Of a stretch of DNA of 64,000 nt, positions 44,250 through 56,324 are shown piece after piece (within the stretch, counting starts at the first letter, position 1; each line of letters opens with the position of its first letter). Made by a program: the position numbers and the translations under genes. Source of the DNA: Cadophora sp. MPI-SDFR-AT-0126 (taxonomy: Eukaryota > Ascomycota > Leotiomycetes > Helotiales > Ploettnerulaceae). A model generated the notes under the pieces. It worked only from the letters and a program-made list of their open reading frames with translations, was not told where the DNA came from and did no database searches. The stretch lies in assembly GCA_020747065.1 (NCBI GenBank), contig JAGMVK010000013.1, positions 992,001-1,056,000 of the forward strand, in the 5' to 3' direction.

Positions 44250-47207
44250 TCATCTCACCATACTCCCTCTACTCCCCACACTACCCCTCGCGCTCCCTGG
44301 TGGTGGCAGAGGAGGTAACGCACAATCCGGCGGTGGTGCAGGTGGCGGTCCATTCACAAGTGTCGGCATACTGCGGCGATTGATGACCGACCTGCTTATC
44401 TCGTGTTGTTTCACCCTTTGTAAACTAGGTGACAATAGGGATGTAGAGCTTGGTGGCGTCGATGCATAGGCGGATGCGTTTCCGTTTGTGGAGTGGGAGG
44501 TTGAGATGGAGGTATTGGAGGATGAGGAGAATGGACGGGGCGAGATGACCGTGTGGTGGGTGTGAGAGTGTGATGGTGAGCATGTTGCGGGGAGGTTCTT
44601 GGGTGAGATGTAGGGATTGTTGCGGTGAGCAGTGGCGGGAGCGATTTGCATGCTGATGGGGCGCTTTACTTTGGATTTGGTGTTTGCTAGGGCTGGGACT
44701 GGGACGGGATGTGGGGAGCGGGGGCTGGCTCTGCTGCGTGGTCTTTGGGAGTGTGTTTGAGGTTGCAACTGAGAATGGTTCTGAGCTTGTCTCGGACCGT
44801 GTCGAGGAGTATCGCGCGTCGCAGACTCCTTGAAGTCGAATTTTGAAGCAGATGGCGAGCTCGGCAGTGGTGTTGAAAGCGCGGCCGGTGGGAGAGGCGC
44901 TGGACGTAGCGGTGGATCGAGATTGTTGTTCAACGCCTGCTTTTCGCTTATTTCGCGTAACGTCTGCATGCTTGAGTAGCGGCGTGGGAGGTGAAAGTCG
45001 ATGTGTGCTGCATCGTGAGGGGTCAGGGGTGTGAGGCTTGACATGCGGCGGGGCGGAGGCGTGGGCATGGCATTGGATGGTGTGGTGGAGGTCGATGGTG
45101 AGCGTGGTGGGATGGTTATCATGGATGGCTTGACATTTTGGACCAGGGTGAAGGAGTGTGTTATGTCTGTAGTTGTGTTGATATCCGCGTCTGAGTCCAC
45201 TGGCGTGAAGATCATGGGTGCAACCTTTTTCGGGGACGCTTTTATGGGTGAGAGTGAACGTGGAACGTGAAGTGCTGAGGGAGGTGCTTTACGTGTTCCC
45301 TTGAGAACTGACTCTCGCTGTCCTTGTCGATTAGGTGTGCTTGGAACGGGTGGCATCGGTGATGGGCTTTTAGCCACAGAATAACGTTTTATGGAAGAGT
45401 TTGGCACACTGAAATTTGGCGTGAGACCCGGAGAGCGACTTCGATTCAGGCTGGGTGGACCACCATATGTCGAGTGCCTGTGGAGTTTTGCTGAGGGTTG
45501 GGGTTCGAGGACGGGGACTTGCATGGTCTGCATAGATCTCCTGCGCTCGTTGACAGCGGCTGCATTTGGTCGGAGGTGTGTTTCTTCGACTGGAGACTTG
45601 GGAATGATATCGTCGAAATTCGCGCTCTCTCGGTTTGGTGATGTGGCGGGCGAAGAGCCTTGCGAAGTGATCAGTGTTCGTTGGCCGGAAGAAACATAAG
45701 AGAATCTGTTTGAGCTGTCTCTCAGGCTTTCAAGATGACGTCCATCGTTAGAAGTGACACTGCCTGTTCTCGAATGGTGACCAGTTGAAGGTCGAACCGA
45801 CGATGATTGTGGCCTTATCAACTCCGAAGTTGCCTCCTCCAATTTCCTCTGCAGCTCATTGTCCTTCTCCTTGACCCATGGCGGCGGTCCAAATGATGGC
45901 ATACGAGGTGAGGCCGTATCGGACAATTCGTCTGTATTCCTATGGATAAGGTATCGATGACTTGGCTGTGCTCTCAGCTGCATCACTTTGTTGTCCGGTT
46001 TAGGCTTCCCCGTCTCTGAAACATGTTTCTTGCCACCTAAAGCCTCAATCTCCCTCCTCACAACGGCGATCCACGAATCCATATCCTCGGCACTGTTGAG
46101 TACAAGCAACAAGCTAGTTGCAGATCTCCGGTAATCCGCACCCCTAAAAGCAAGCCGCGATAACAGAGATCTCGAGTCTGATGCCGGAGTACCATCAGAA
46201 TCCATAGCCTGCGAAATTTGTAGAACCCAGTGCTTTCCTGGTATAACATCGCTAGCGAAAGCGACTGACTCGGTTAGCATTTTTATTATTATTAGCAGAA
46301 CCAAAAAAGGTTGTGACATACCGGAATCTTTGCCGAGCTGCATCATCTTCTCAGGTAATCTATCAAACGAGCCTTCTCCAGAATATTGCAGTAAATAGCC
46401 AGAAGTGACCAGGACAAAAATCTTCTGAGTCCAATCCGCCTTAGATAGTGATCCTGAGATTTGTCGTTTGTGTTTACTCTTTGCTCTTTCTGCCTTCCTT
46501 GCCACCCCGGGAGTCAGATTGGTGGCCTCAGTCTGAGCGATCTCGTCTCTGAGACTATTGTTTCTCTTGTGATTGCTCATGCGAAGAATAGCGTCAGCTG
46601 AGAGGGTCGACGCAGAAAGCTGAGCATGTTTGATTGCCTGTGGGTAAGCTTGGAAGAGTGGAGGCGGATCCCAAGCTGCAGATGTCCTCGTCGGAGGTCG
46701 TGGAGATGATTTTGTGCTTGGTGACTTCGGAGTGGGTTTGCTTGGTGTCTTAACGGACTTGACTGATTTCGACCTCAAGTTCATCCGGGAAGATTTTGCA
46801 GTTGATTTTGCTGGCGTGGCAGGCATTGTGACCTCTGTCACCGGTGTTGGCTTTTCGGGATTTTGCTTGGCCATTTTCACGGATAAACTACGGGGTAGAC
46901 TTGCTTCTGCCACTGCCCTCATTGATCTCTCAGAAAACCCGGATAATGGAGGGGTTTCCTCGATTAATGGTGGAATGACAACCACCTTCTCTGTCTTGTT
47001 TCGTGTAAACATGCCACGGAGTCCACCCTTTGAGTCCTTTCTCTGAACCTTCGGTTGCCGTAAAGGAACTCGACTAGCAATATCTCCAGTTGGCAGGTTG
47101 ATCATTGGTGGTCTTTCTCTGCGATTGGAGTTGAAGACTGAGTTTAGTTGCAGAAGATCATTCAAACCTCCCGCACCAATTCTCTCCGGTCCACTGGTCT
47201 CTGCCAT
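44250..47207 (-). CDS. PH-domain protein with long disordered tail
   Basis: Two exons (46322-47207, 44250-46264; 57-nt intron 46265-46321 with GTATGT donor and GAGTCAG acceptor) give 966 residues. I chose the ATG at 47205-47207 (MAETSGPERIGAGG). Residues 1-230 are basic and Ser/Pro-rich (KSTAKSSRMNLRSKSVKSVK and similar). Roughly residues 255-390 form a split PH-like domain: DWTQKIFVLVTSGYLLQYSG, VAFASDVIPGKHWVLQISQA, then SATSLLLVLNSAEDMDSWIA, the closing PH helix. The remaining 550 residues are Ser/Pro-rich and end in a polyproline segment (NGPPPAPPPDCALPPLPP). It is likely recruited to membranes by phosphoinositides and may bind SH3/WW partners at the cortex. The intron is read through in frame in the genomic sequence, so it is easy to miss. 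Confidence 0.85.
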   Translation of the reverse strand: MAETSGPERIGAGGLNDLLQLNSVFNSNRRERPPMINLPTGDIASRVPLRQPKVQRKDSKGGLRGMFTRNKTEKVVVIPPLIEETPPLSGFSERSMRAVAEASLPRSLSVKMAKQNPEKPTPVTEVTMPATPAKSTAKSSRMNLRSKSVKSVKTPSKPTPKSPSTKSSPRPPTRTSAAWDPPPLFQAYPQAIKHAQLSASTLSADAILRMSNHKRNNSLRDEIAQTEATNLTPGVARKAERAKSKHKRQISGSLSKADWTQKIFVLVTSGYLLQYSGEGSFDRLPEKMMQLGKDSGMSQPFLVLLIIIKMLTESVAFASDVIPGKHWVLQISQAMDSDGTPASDSRSLLSRLAFRGADYRRSATSLLLVLNSAEDMDSWIAVVRREIEALGGKKHVSETGKPKPDNKVMQLRAQPSHRYLIHRNTDELSDTASPRMPSFGPPPWVKEKDNELQRKLEEATSELIRPQSSSVRPSTGHHSRTGSVTSNDGRHLESLRDSSNRFSYVSSGQRTLITSQGSSPATSPNRESANFDDIIPKSPVEETHLRPNAAAVNERRRSMQTMQVPVLEPQPSAKLHRHSTYGGPPSLNRSRSPGLTPNFSVPNSSIKRYSVAKSPSPMPPVPSTPNRQGQRESVLKGTRKAPPSALHVPRSLSPIKASPKKVAPMIFTPVDSDADINTTTDITHSFTLVQNVKPSMITIPPRSPSTSTTPSNAMPTPPPRRMSSLTPLTPHDAAHIDFHLPRRYSSMQTLREISEKQALNNNLDPPLRPAPLPPAALSTPLPSSPSASKFDFKESATRDTPRHGPRQAQNHSQLQPQTHSQRPRSRASPRSPHPVPVPALANTKSKVKRPISMQIAPATAHRNNPYISPKNLPATCSPSHSHTHHTVISPRPFSSSSNTSISTSHSTNGNASAYASTPPSSTSLLSPSLQRVKQHEISRSVINRRSMPTLVNGPPPAPPPDCALPPLPPPGSARGSVGSRGSMVR

Positions 47208-50200
47208 GGCTGACGCCTGCCGTTCCACCAGGCCGTCTGCACGCTCAATGATTGACTTTCTCCTCTTACTGTGTATTGTCTCTGGCGTCCTATGGGGAAG
47301 GATGCCGCCAAATTCCTTTTTCGTTGTCGTCGCAAAAGTGCCTCTTCTCGTCTTTCCGTCTTGCCAGACTGCAGACTTGAATGCGGGGAAATTTACTCTG
47401 CAAACTTAGAAGTTTCGTTTCGGTTCGATTGTAGCGAGTTGAGAATCGGAGATGTTTTGAATCACAGGACGGGTCAATCCGAAGGTCGAAGAATGTATCG
47501 TCTCAGTGCTGCTGCATTGAAACCAAAAGCATAAAGACAATCGCTATGTTCTCATCACCAGGACCTTTCCAGGTGCAAAGACTATTCAATTTCGTCAAAA
47601 GAAAGGTGCTGCGAAGGAGGTCGGTTGGTGTTTGAGGAGAAGAGCGTTCCGGTTGACGCGTGTGGGGGTTGTCGCGAAGTGAGTCCTAGGGGAAAAAGAA
47701 AGGTCGGGGCCACATCCAACACCCTGGGCACGTTAAGAATAGCAGACTGCAAAACGAACGCGTAGAAATGAAGGCATCGAGAGCAGGTGCAATAGCAAGT
47801 CAATGATATGGCAAGCAGCAAGACGCGACTGGAGAGAGCGCGGGGAGAGGGGAAAATTCGCAAGGAGAGGAGAAGAGGAGAAAAAACATGACATGCAGGA
47901 TGAGATGGGCCCGTCTCTTGATATGGAGAGGGACCAAGCAGACGACAAGGAGGAACGCGAAGCTTACGCACGGGCAGGTGCTGTCCGATATTCCATGTCC
48001 AGGATGATGATTATTCTACTTTTAGGCGGACGGTTCATGGTCCCATGCATGCACATGCTTTCTTTGCCCTGCAGCAGTTCCCTTTCCCCTGCAGCAAGGC
48101 AGGCCAGGGCTGGCAAGGGGAGCTTTCCATTGCCAAATCACAAGAGGGTGGGTTTCAAAACGGCCTGTGAATTCGGCGTGAGGCGTTGAACTTAGCGGCT
48201 TTGGTGAACGCTAATAGCAAAACCTCCGAAGAAACAACTCCAGAGCCAGAACCAGAGCCTGAGCCGGAAACAGGGGCTGGGGGTGCCCAATGTCAGTGCA
48301 GGCTCAAGCGACGATCGAATCAATAAACATTGTTACTGAGTTGTACTTTGAACACTCCGACGGGTGATGATGGACGGCTTGAAGCTTGTAAGGTGGCTCG
48401 AGCCAGCCATACATCCTTCAAACAGGCATAAACCAGTGTCTCAAGTTGAGATGGGGTGCAGTAAACTGCAGTGCAGCCCAGCCGTCGCGGGTTGGATGCT
48501 CACTCACACCACGGCCACCACCACCCGCTACGGCTTGCTTGGGTGGGTTGAAAAAGAACAGAAGAAACATCATGGTAGCATCGTGCCTGCATTAGGGCTA
48601 TCCACAGAAAGCCTGGCGTCTACTGTAGTGGCTACCCGAATTTAGGCACGAAATCATCCACCATGTGGTGCGATGCGATCCGGGTCGAAAACAATACGGA
48701 GGTAACGAACTGTTTTTTACTTTTTCTTTTTGACTTTTCCAGCAGTCGAGCCTCGAGGATGAAAGTATTTCAGGGGTACAGTTTTGGAGGACCGGCAATT
48801 GTCCTGGGCCGCAAACTCAAAATTTTGCTGCTAAGTCGAACAAGAGTCCTAAGATAAGGCAAAGATTTGCAGATGACCAACTTCTGCCTTGTCTGCAAGC
48901 CGAAAGGGGCTGGCATTTCATAAATTACTTCCCGCTCACTGAGCCCTATGGCCCAAGGATACGTGATAAGGTACCGGGGTACTGGTGTAGTCCGTGCCGC
49001 TGAGGCTGGGTCGAAAGAAAAGCAACTCGAACCGGATTATTTGATGGGATGGAATATTTGCTTTTCGGTGTTGTTGTTCTCCAATTCTCCAGTTCTCCAG
49101 TTCTTTGAGGTGTTTTTGCGAATCAAAGGTGTGAAAGTGGTCACTTTGACCGCTGTCTTGGGTCATGAGGAGGGATTATCCATGACTTTCGGATCCCGAG
49201 TAACCTCCATGGTTCGGAGCTCATGTGGGGTAGAGCATAAGAATTGATTTTGTGACCTCGAAGATCAATCACCAACAGGAGCTCGGCGCTAAAACAAACA
49301 TCGTTGACCGCTCTAACAAGTGCGGTTTGCTGACACTACTTGGAGGTACAACTGTCGCGGGAACGGGATCATTGACGAAGTGTCTCTGTGGGTTTTGACG
49401 TTTGTTTCTAGACTTGTTGATCTGATTTTCCTAGTCTGGAACTTGATGACTTGGTAAAGGCGACCCAGCCTAGGTGTGCTAGTATTGTTATTGACATGTT
49501 CTAGATCTGGTGATCAGCATATCCAAGAAAGCTCTGTATGTAGAGTTGGATCCAAGTCTGGTTCGTACTATTGCCATTGATGAAGCTTTACTTAATCAGA
49601 AGAATCTTGAAGTCACTAGAAGAACAGCTTTGGTCGGTGTACTCATGGGTAAAGTAGTCACGAGCTCTGTCTAGCCTATCCACAATGCGAGTGACGTCCA
49701 GTAACTGAGTCTTCTATTGCCCCAGATGATGAATTTCGATAATATCCATCTTGGCATCGGTCCTCTATTGTCGGTCGATCGCGATTTGTGTCTGTGGCTA
49801 CGGAATTGTTGAGTGCTTTTGTGGCCTGATCGTGCCACTTCGTGGTACCAAGTAAGCAGTTGATGGGCGGACCCAACCTTCTCCAGATTTTATCCCGTGA
49901 TACTTCGGATAATTTCCCAGAGCAAATTGATAGAGATAGCTGGATGCCTAGGACAGCTTACTCTGGGATTTCATTGGGGTTGTAAAGCTGCTGCTTGCAA
50001 CAAGTTGGTGTCTTGATATGTCGGACTTCTTGATGTTATAGGAAGTCTTTGCTGTAAATAGGTAAAGTAAGGTACTCAAAGATTGAATCCATGAGCAGTA
50101 TTGTGGAATCCAAGGTATAGCGAGAGAGATATCACAATATCGATATTCTCTGTTGAAGTTGCTCCGTGGTCTATACCTACCAGCTGGGTAGATCTCGCCA

Positions 50201-50561
50201 AGGCGAAAGCTCTCAAGGGCGGCTGGACGGGAACTGGACCCCTGCCAAAGCACAAGCGATCATCGTCACCAGGCGGGCAGAGCTTCCCTCCCTTCTCTTG
50301 AATATCATCACATCACACATCACATCACGTTCACGCTCCTTCCAGACATTTGACTCACGCAAATTCCTAGCCCAAACGTCTGCGCCATCATTTGATTTGA
50401 TCGCAGCCGACTTTCGTTCCTCCAATCCCTCGACTGCCTTCTCTTCCGACATTGTCCATACCTCTTTGCAAATCGCCTGCATTCATCCCTCCAATCCATT
50501 CCGATACTCCCCACCATCACCGACCTCTGCAGCACACTCCGCTTCATATAACAAAGCCCCA
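47208..50561. other. 3.3-kb divergent intergenic region
   Basis: The upstream DNA of the PH-domain gene (-) and the coiled-coil gene (+). The last 400 nt are CT/CA-rich, like the 5' leader of the plus-strand gene. No supported gene or RNA is seen. Confidence 0.45.
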
Positions 50562-52061
50562 ATGGCGCCCGACCTCAACTCCCTCCCTCCCTCAAGATCA
50601 ATATCTCTTTCAGGATCACCTACCATGGCACGAACACTCTCAGGCTCTGGGGAGAATAGTGCTGCTGCCCTGCGGGGTCAAACACCCTCTCCTTCCCCAA
50701 GATCCGCATCCACCTCCCTCCAAGCAGCGGCGGCTGTGAACGCTGGACTACAACAAGAAGACTCGAGACGTATGTACGGTCTTATTTATACTCTCTGCAT
50801 TTTACATGGCTATCTGCGAGGAAAAGAAATACTCTGGGGTCCCGCTCCCAATGCAATCAGTTGGGTGAAGGTGACCAACGGACTGTCACCCAACCGTTGC
50901 ATGATAGACTGGAGCAGACCTCTTGTCACAAGACCTAGTCAGACTCGTACTGATGTTCCAAATTTAGGTTCTTCGAGCAGCTCCGTCACAAGAAATCGCC
51001 AACCTTCCCATGCTGGGAGAAGACGATCCACAGTCCTGATGAACTTGCAACTCAACGACCCCTCCCTACCTGCACCAGGCGAAATGGTTCATGAATCTCA
51101 CATGTCAGGCTATCGAACATCAAGTCCACACTCTCTCACAGGCTCGCCGATCATGTCTACTGGAGACCCTCACCACTTTCGTGCTCCGAGTCTGGGAGAA
51201 ATACACCAGGAAATAGAGCAGGAGCAAGAGGCGCAAGTTGTAAGTTGTGCCCTTGGATTTTTCAATAGCAGTTGGAGCACGTAGAGGGTCTAGGCAGCAT
51301 CATCCTATACTTTGGCTCAAGTGAACAACATAGCTGGGCATTTTCTTCGAACTTGAAGCACTGAGGGTCATCATCGTAAATTGAGACTGACTGACATTAG
51401 AACCGACTCTTACAAATGATTCGGATTCAACAACAGGAGCTCCAACAGCTACAGCTTGCTCGAGGTGCTGATCCAACTCATGGAACCCCTCCTGTAATCG
51501 ACGAATCCACACCCACTTCAGAACGGTCAATGTCCTTTTCCAACCAAAACGCTCGTCACTCAGCCATGTCCACGCCTCGCTCACCATCTGCAGCACTTCA
51601 CCCACGCAGCTCATTTGATCTCGCGCGAGCAGATCTCCAGCATAGGCGATCGAGAACACCTAGTAGAACTGCATCGCCAAGATTGAGGTCAACTTCTATC
51701 AGTGGCGAGGGTGGCGAGACTTGGAACCTTGGCGGACGCGACGAGAGTGCATTCTATCAAGCAGAGACTCAGATGATGATCAGAGAAAATCAAATGTTGA
51801 GACAGAGAATCAGAGAATTAGGTAAGAGTTGAGCTAAACACAGTATCTCTCGTACAGTACTAATAGTTGCCTGCAGAGCGCCAAGTTAATGAACTTCATT
51901 CAAACTCAGCAATCACCAATGAGCCTGCCACCCCTTCCCACCTCCTCCGTTCCCAATCCGTCTCCGAAGAAACACCACCAGAGATCCCAGCTGGAACCAT
52001 CGCGTCTCCAGCTCCAACCGTAGCAGCTGCAGTAGCTGTAGCCGAAGTCAAAAACGACTGA
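50562..52061 (+). CDS. Ser/Pro-rich coiled-coil protein of unknown function
   Basis: Four exons (50562-50769, 50968-51239, 51401-51821, 51877-52061) with introns of 198, 161 and 55 nt give 361 residues. It starts MAPDLNSLPPSRSISLSGSP. The N-terminal third is Ser-rich and disordered. Two likely helical coiled-coil segments occur: IHQEIEQEQEAQVNRLLQMI running into RIQQQELQQLQLARG across an intron junction, and ETQMMIRENQMLRQRIRELE into RQVNELHSN across the last junction. Between them lies an RS/SP-rich stretch (RRSRTPSRTASPRLRSTS), probably phosphorylated. The tail is Ala/Val-rich. I recognise no family; coiled coils preserved across splice junctions support the model. It may be a scaffold or cytoskeletal/nuclear adaptor. 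Confidence 0.8.
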
Positions 52062-52834
52062 ACCTGGTTTACAACTTGAACGGAGTTATTGGGGTCATCG
52101 ACTGAGCAGGCAAATACTGGCGTCATGAATTAATCGCTGCGTGTGGCGAGAAGCGTTTTCTGCTTGAACCTGGTCTTTTCATTTTGTTTGGGACTGCGTT
52201 TGAAGAGCTCTAGAGTCTAGTCTAGAGCCCATAGGTCTGCATTGGCGGCGTAGGTCTTGACTTGGATTGCATTACTGCATGGGATAGAGCATTGAGTGGA
52301 CGGATGAGCAGCCAACAACCAGCAGCTAGCACCAGCCAGATGCAAGGCATGGATGCTTGCAAGAATCAGATCAGGCTACTTGACGGGGAGGGGGTAGAAG
52401 GGGAATTGGAGCAAGTGTGAATGAACGATTGAAACGAGATTACTTTGGCTTTGAGGCCTGAACAATAGATCGTTGAAAAATCCTATTGATTTTAATCTAA
52501 CGCTCTCATATATGTGCTACAAATGCCTGTGTTGATAATATTTACTTCTAACCTCCACTTCCCTTCGCTTAATCTTCATTTATTAAGATGCCAATTACGA
52601 TCCATTCGGTATATGCATACATTCAACAACCACTTTGTTGCTTTTCCTGTTACTGTTCTCAACTATTCTACAAATTCCACCATCCTTCCTCCGCCCTGCA
52701 ATTAGAGCTCCAATCCATCCAGCCTTCCATTCACCCACCCATCACCTGGCCGGCCGAGTCAAGAAAATGCTGCATACGAACTCCCCATGCTAACTCCAAA
52801 AACGCCTCACGACTGGGACTCTTAAATCCTATGT
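52062..52834. other. Intergenic region between convergent genes
   Basis: Shared 3' flanks of the coiled-coil gene (+) and the DUF2415 gene (-). TCTAGAGTCTAGTCTAGAG, a TCTAG-rich stretch, lies near 52208-52226. No gene is seen. Confidence 0.5.
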
Positions 52835-55492
52835 TCATCGAAATACAATACTTGGGAACTTTTTACGACCGGCGATGTTGACGTGGTATTCGTGGATCCC
52901 TTCGAGTGTTGCTGCGTATCTGTGATTCAAATTGTCAGTCTATCATATCCGGCACTTGGAGGCTAGAATTTAAATGGGTAGCGAGCAACAAGCAAAAATG
53001 GTATGGGTGGGTGGGAGCACTGGAGCAAAAGCAGCTTACAGAATCCTCCCATCTGGACTCCAACAACAGCCCATCGTCTCCGCAGCCCTCAATACCCCAT
53101 CCAACAACCCATTCTCGTCCCTCGACAGCGCACCAAGCCCGAAAGTCGTCCCATCGTCCGTAGGCCGCCACGGCTGTCTCAGCCTGTGCGCGAACTCTCG
53201 TGGGTTGATACTGATAGTCTGATCATCGCCCTCGATACCTACTTCAACACGCAGTCGAGTCGAGCGAGTGATAGGAGCGTCGGCTTGCCGGGCCGCCCGG
53301 TACACAGATTCGATATCCGTCCAAGGGGTGTTGGACTCAGGCGCTCTGCCTGAACCAGTGCCAGACTCTGTAGATAAGTCGCGTTCTCGTTCTCGTTCTC
53401 GGTCCCGATCCCGATCTCGTCGGCCAGTTGTCAGACTGAGACGTTCGAGTCCGGAGAAGGTATCGTCACTTCGGGGCGTGCCTAGTGTTTCTCGTTCGAT
53501 GGCTGTTTCGGCTGCAGCTAGAAGCATGGAACTGCGTCTCCGAGGCTCTTGTTGTTGGAGCTGGGTCCGGCGTGCGCTTTCGCGGTTGCGTTCGTCCATG
53601 AAAGCGCGGAAGGAGGCGGCGGAGCGGTCGTGTGATACGAAGTCACGCAGAGATGTTGGGAGGCCTGCATTGTTAACTAGACGAGTGGTGCTGCTGCTGG
53701 AACTCCCTTCGCCGTTGGAATTTGTGTTGTTGTTAGTTGAGCGGCGTCCTTCGGCCCATGGGCCCCAGCGTGATGTTGCTGATGCCTCGGCGAGAACTTC
53801 TCGTGCTGCGTTCGCGGCATCTCGTTGACGTCTTGCGATTCGTGATACCTCTAAGACGTCTAGCTCAGCCGCAGTAGGTGGATCTTGATCTCTGTCAAGT
53901 AGAAGACTCCTTAGATGTCGTCTTTCAAGGTCAGCCCCAAGGTAATCTGGGATACTGGCTGATGATGGTGATTCAGTGCGTAGGTTGCGGAGTCCATATC
54001 TTTGACCGGACCGGTCGGATAGGAGGACTCTGTCTACATTGTCTTCGTTGGAGTTTATGTGGATTAGTTGGCGGGAGTTGAAGAGTGTTCGGACGTCAGC
54101 TATTCCTACTCGGCCGCTTGATTCTGTCCATGCCTTTTGAAAGTAAGCATTGAGACTTCAAGATACTGTTTTCTGGATATTGAACTTGAGCACCATTATA
54201 GAAAGAAGCGAAGATTCTTGGGGTATGCACTTTCAAGATATGAAATCTCACTTACAAGCAGATCAAATGGTCCTGGTGAGAACTCCATTGCTCGAACAGC
54301 TCCAGCTTGCCGACCAGGTCTCGAAGTGGTGAATGATACCATTAACGATTGTGTTTCCGTGAGACATTCCGCATCGAAAATGGAAATGATCCCATACTGA
54401 GTTGCCACGGCCAAATATTTTCCAGATCTTGAAAATGAAAGAGCAAAGCTTCCTCTCATCTGAGATTTATCTGCCTGCCGCTGACTTTCTAGCTGAATCC
54501 TCCCAACAAGTACCCATTCATAAGTTGGAATTCGTTTGTTCTCGAAACGTTCCCTCCTCGGCTCCGCCTTCGGCATTCTGTTGTGGATATATAGAAATGG
54601 GTCATCACATATCGCAACAAGCAATTCGCCATCTGGAGATATTGCAGATCGGTTGACGAAATCAGGTAGCTTTAATGTCTCCAGAGTATCCGAGGTGGCA
54701 ACATTAAGGATCGAAACGGTACAATCGTTGTTCGATACCACAGCCACTGGAACCTTATACACCCGTTCAGATAGACCATCCCTCGGCGACCAAAGAGTTA
54801 TGCAATTGACAATCTCCGCTCCAATCTTCTCACTATGCGTAGTCATCGCCCTACCCCGAATCCTTCGATACGCATCAATCATTTCTCCAATATTTGGGCG
54901 TCTGGTAGGATCCAGGTCCAGCGGCAACCGGGAATCAGGATCAGCATCTAGGAATGAAGACGTATCGAAGGCTGTTGATCTGTTCTTTAAGGATATAGCG
55001 GTATAGTTCCCATTATCTCCTCCGCAACATAGCCAGTCTTTTGAGGCGACGAGACATCGTGGGAGGAAGGTGAGTGATGCGATCAGTTCGCGTTCTCGAG
55101 TTCTGGAGTTGATGGAGATAATATCTGTTCCATTGGGAAAGTATATAACGTCTTGCTCTGGGGAGCTTATTAAGGATCGTAACTGCCAGTGACTGAAACG
55201 CCTTGTCAGCAAGTGGTACCTGATTGACTGCTTCTTAGTCGTTCAGTAGATGTAGCTATGCCCAATTATCCAGACTCTCAAGCATATCCAATACCCACCA
55301 CTAGGAGCTCGAAATGGAGCTCAAGGCATCTCGTAACCAACTCACCTAGTATCTATCGTAGCCCTATAATACTTTCTCGGACTGGGCAGAATGAGATTCT
55401 CAGTGGCATGATGTCTACAGATAACATATCAGTTTTTGGTTGCAGACAGGTTGGTACTGCATATCGTACAAGCTTTCTTCTTTGACAGCCAT
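52835..55492 (-). CDS. DUF2415 / WD40-like fungal protein
   Basis: Five exons (55458-55492, 55346-55414, 54256-55192, 53040-54133, 52835-52919) with introns of 43, 153, 122 and 120 nt sum to 739 residues. The first two exons are 35 and 69 nt and were recovered by hand: MAVKEESLYDMQHHATENL, then PSPRKYYRATIDTSHWQLRS. Beta-propeller-like blocks follow (LISSPEQDVIYFPNGTDIIS, KYLAVATQYGIISIFDAE), then the DUF2415 signature FDLLAWTESSGRVGIADVRT, a charged disordered insertion with an RDRDRDRERERERD run, and a last propeller-like piece (GCCWSPDGRILYAATLEGIH). The family is widespread in ascomycetes with no settled function; WD40 folds usually act as scaffolds. C-terminus: KKFPSIVFR. Confidence 0.88.
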
Positions 55493-56324
55493 GGCTGCCA
55501 TGCGCTGCAGCGCGTGCTCTCATGAAGCTCTTTCAACGTACAAAATGGCCGCGGATTTGGGGTTTTGGATCTAGGAAGTGAAGGATGTAAAGTTCAAAGT
55601 GAGCTCGTCGACTTGTAGGTTTGGCCTGGAATGTAGTCCAGCTCGAGGCTCAAAACTGGATGCGAGGCGGTTGTTTTGCTCTTGTCCTTTCTTGTCGCAT
55701 CATCCGGCTCGCAACGACGTCAAGGCTGAGGGTGGAGTCGGCACGGATGGCAACAAGCTGCAGTCATGCCTGGTGATTGAGGCCTGGACAAAGAGGCTAC
55801 TTCATCACTCACTTCCATGGACCAAAGGCGGCACTGGATGGAAGGATCGTTCGCTGTGACCGAGTTAGGCACTCGAAGAACAACCAAAGTCATGATATTT
55901 TACTATGACTTTGAACTGTGGTCATTAGAGGTTTCTCATCCCCTGTATCTGTGCTTATCTCTTAACATCCACATATACATGGATAAATTAATTGTTATGA
56001 AGCTCCAAAGAACCAGCAAAATGTCCCCAAAAGCACTTACTGTTCACCGTGTACTCGGTGCCGCTTTTGTTTTCACCAGGTCTCCCCTTCTGCGCTCCAC
56101 CCCGACCTGGCCCACCGTAGAGTTCTCTCCAATTCCAATTCCACCCGTGGAACCACGCTAGCGTGGAATATTTTCTAAAGCCGTGCATCCATCTACCTTC
56201 TTCGATTTCTTCTACTTCTTCTCCAAACCATCAAACTCCCCATCTCTCCTTTTTGCAATCCTTCTTCCTCATCTTCATCGACTCCTTTCACACACATTCT
56301 CTTAATCTTCTAGCGACCGTCAAT
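55493..56324. other. Divergent intergenic region upstream of SSC1
   Basis: Lies between the DUF2415 gene (-) and SSC1 (+). The proximal 180 nt before SSC1 hold a perfect palindrome and several TTCC/GGAA motifs (see separate entry), then a CT-rich leader. Confidence 0.5.
56120..56180 (+). promoter_or_regulatory. Palindrome and TTCC/GGAA cluster upstream of SSC1
   Basis: A perfect 14-bp palindrome, CCACGCTAGCGTGG, lies at 56153-56166, flanked by TTCCAATTCC on the left and GGAATATTTTC on the right, about 160 nt before the SSC1 start codon. TTC/GAA blocks are the building units of heat-shock elements, and mitochondrial Hsp70 genes are usually heat-inducible, so Hsf1 binding is plausible. The spacing is not a textbook array, and no binding is shown. 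Confidence 0.35.
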
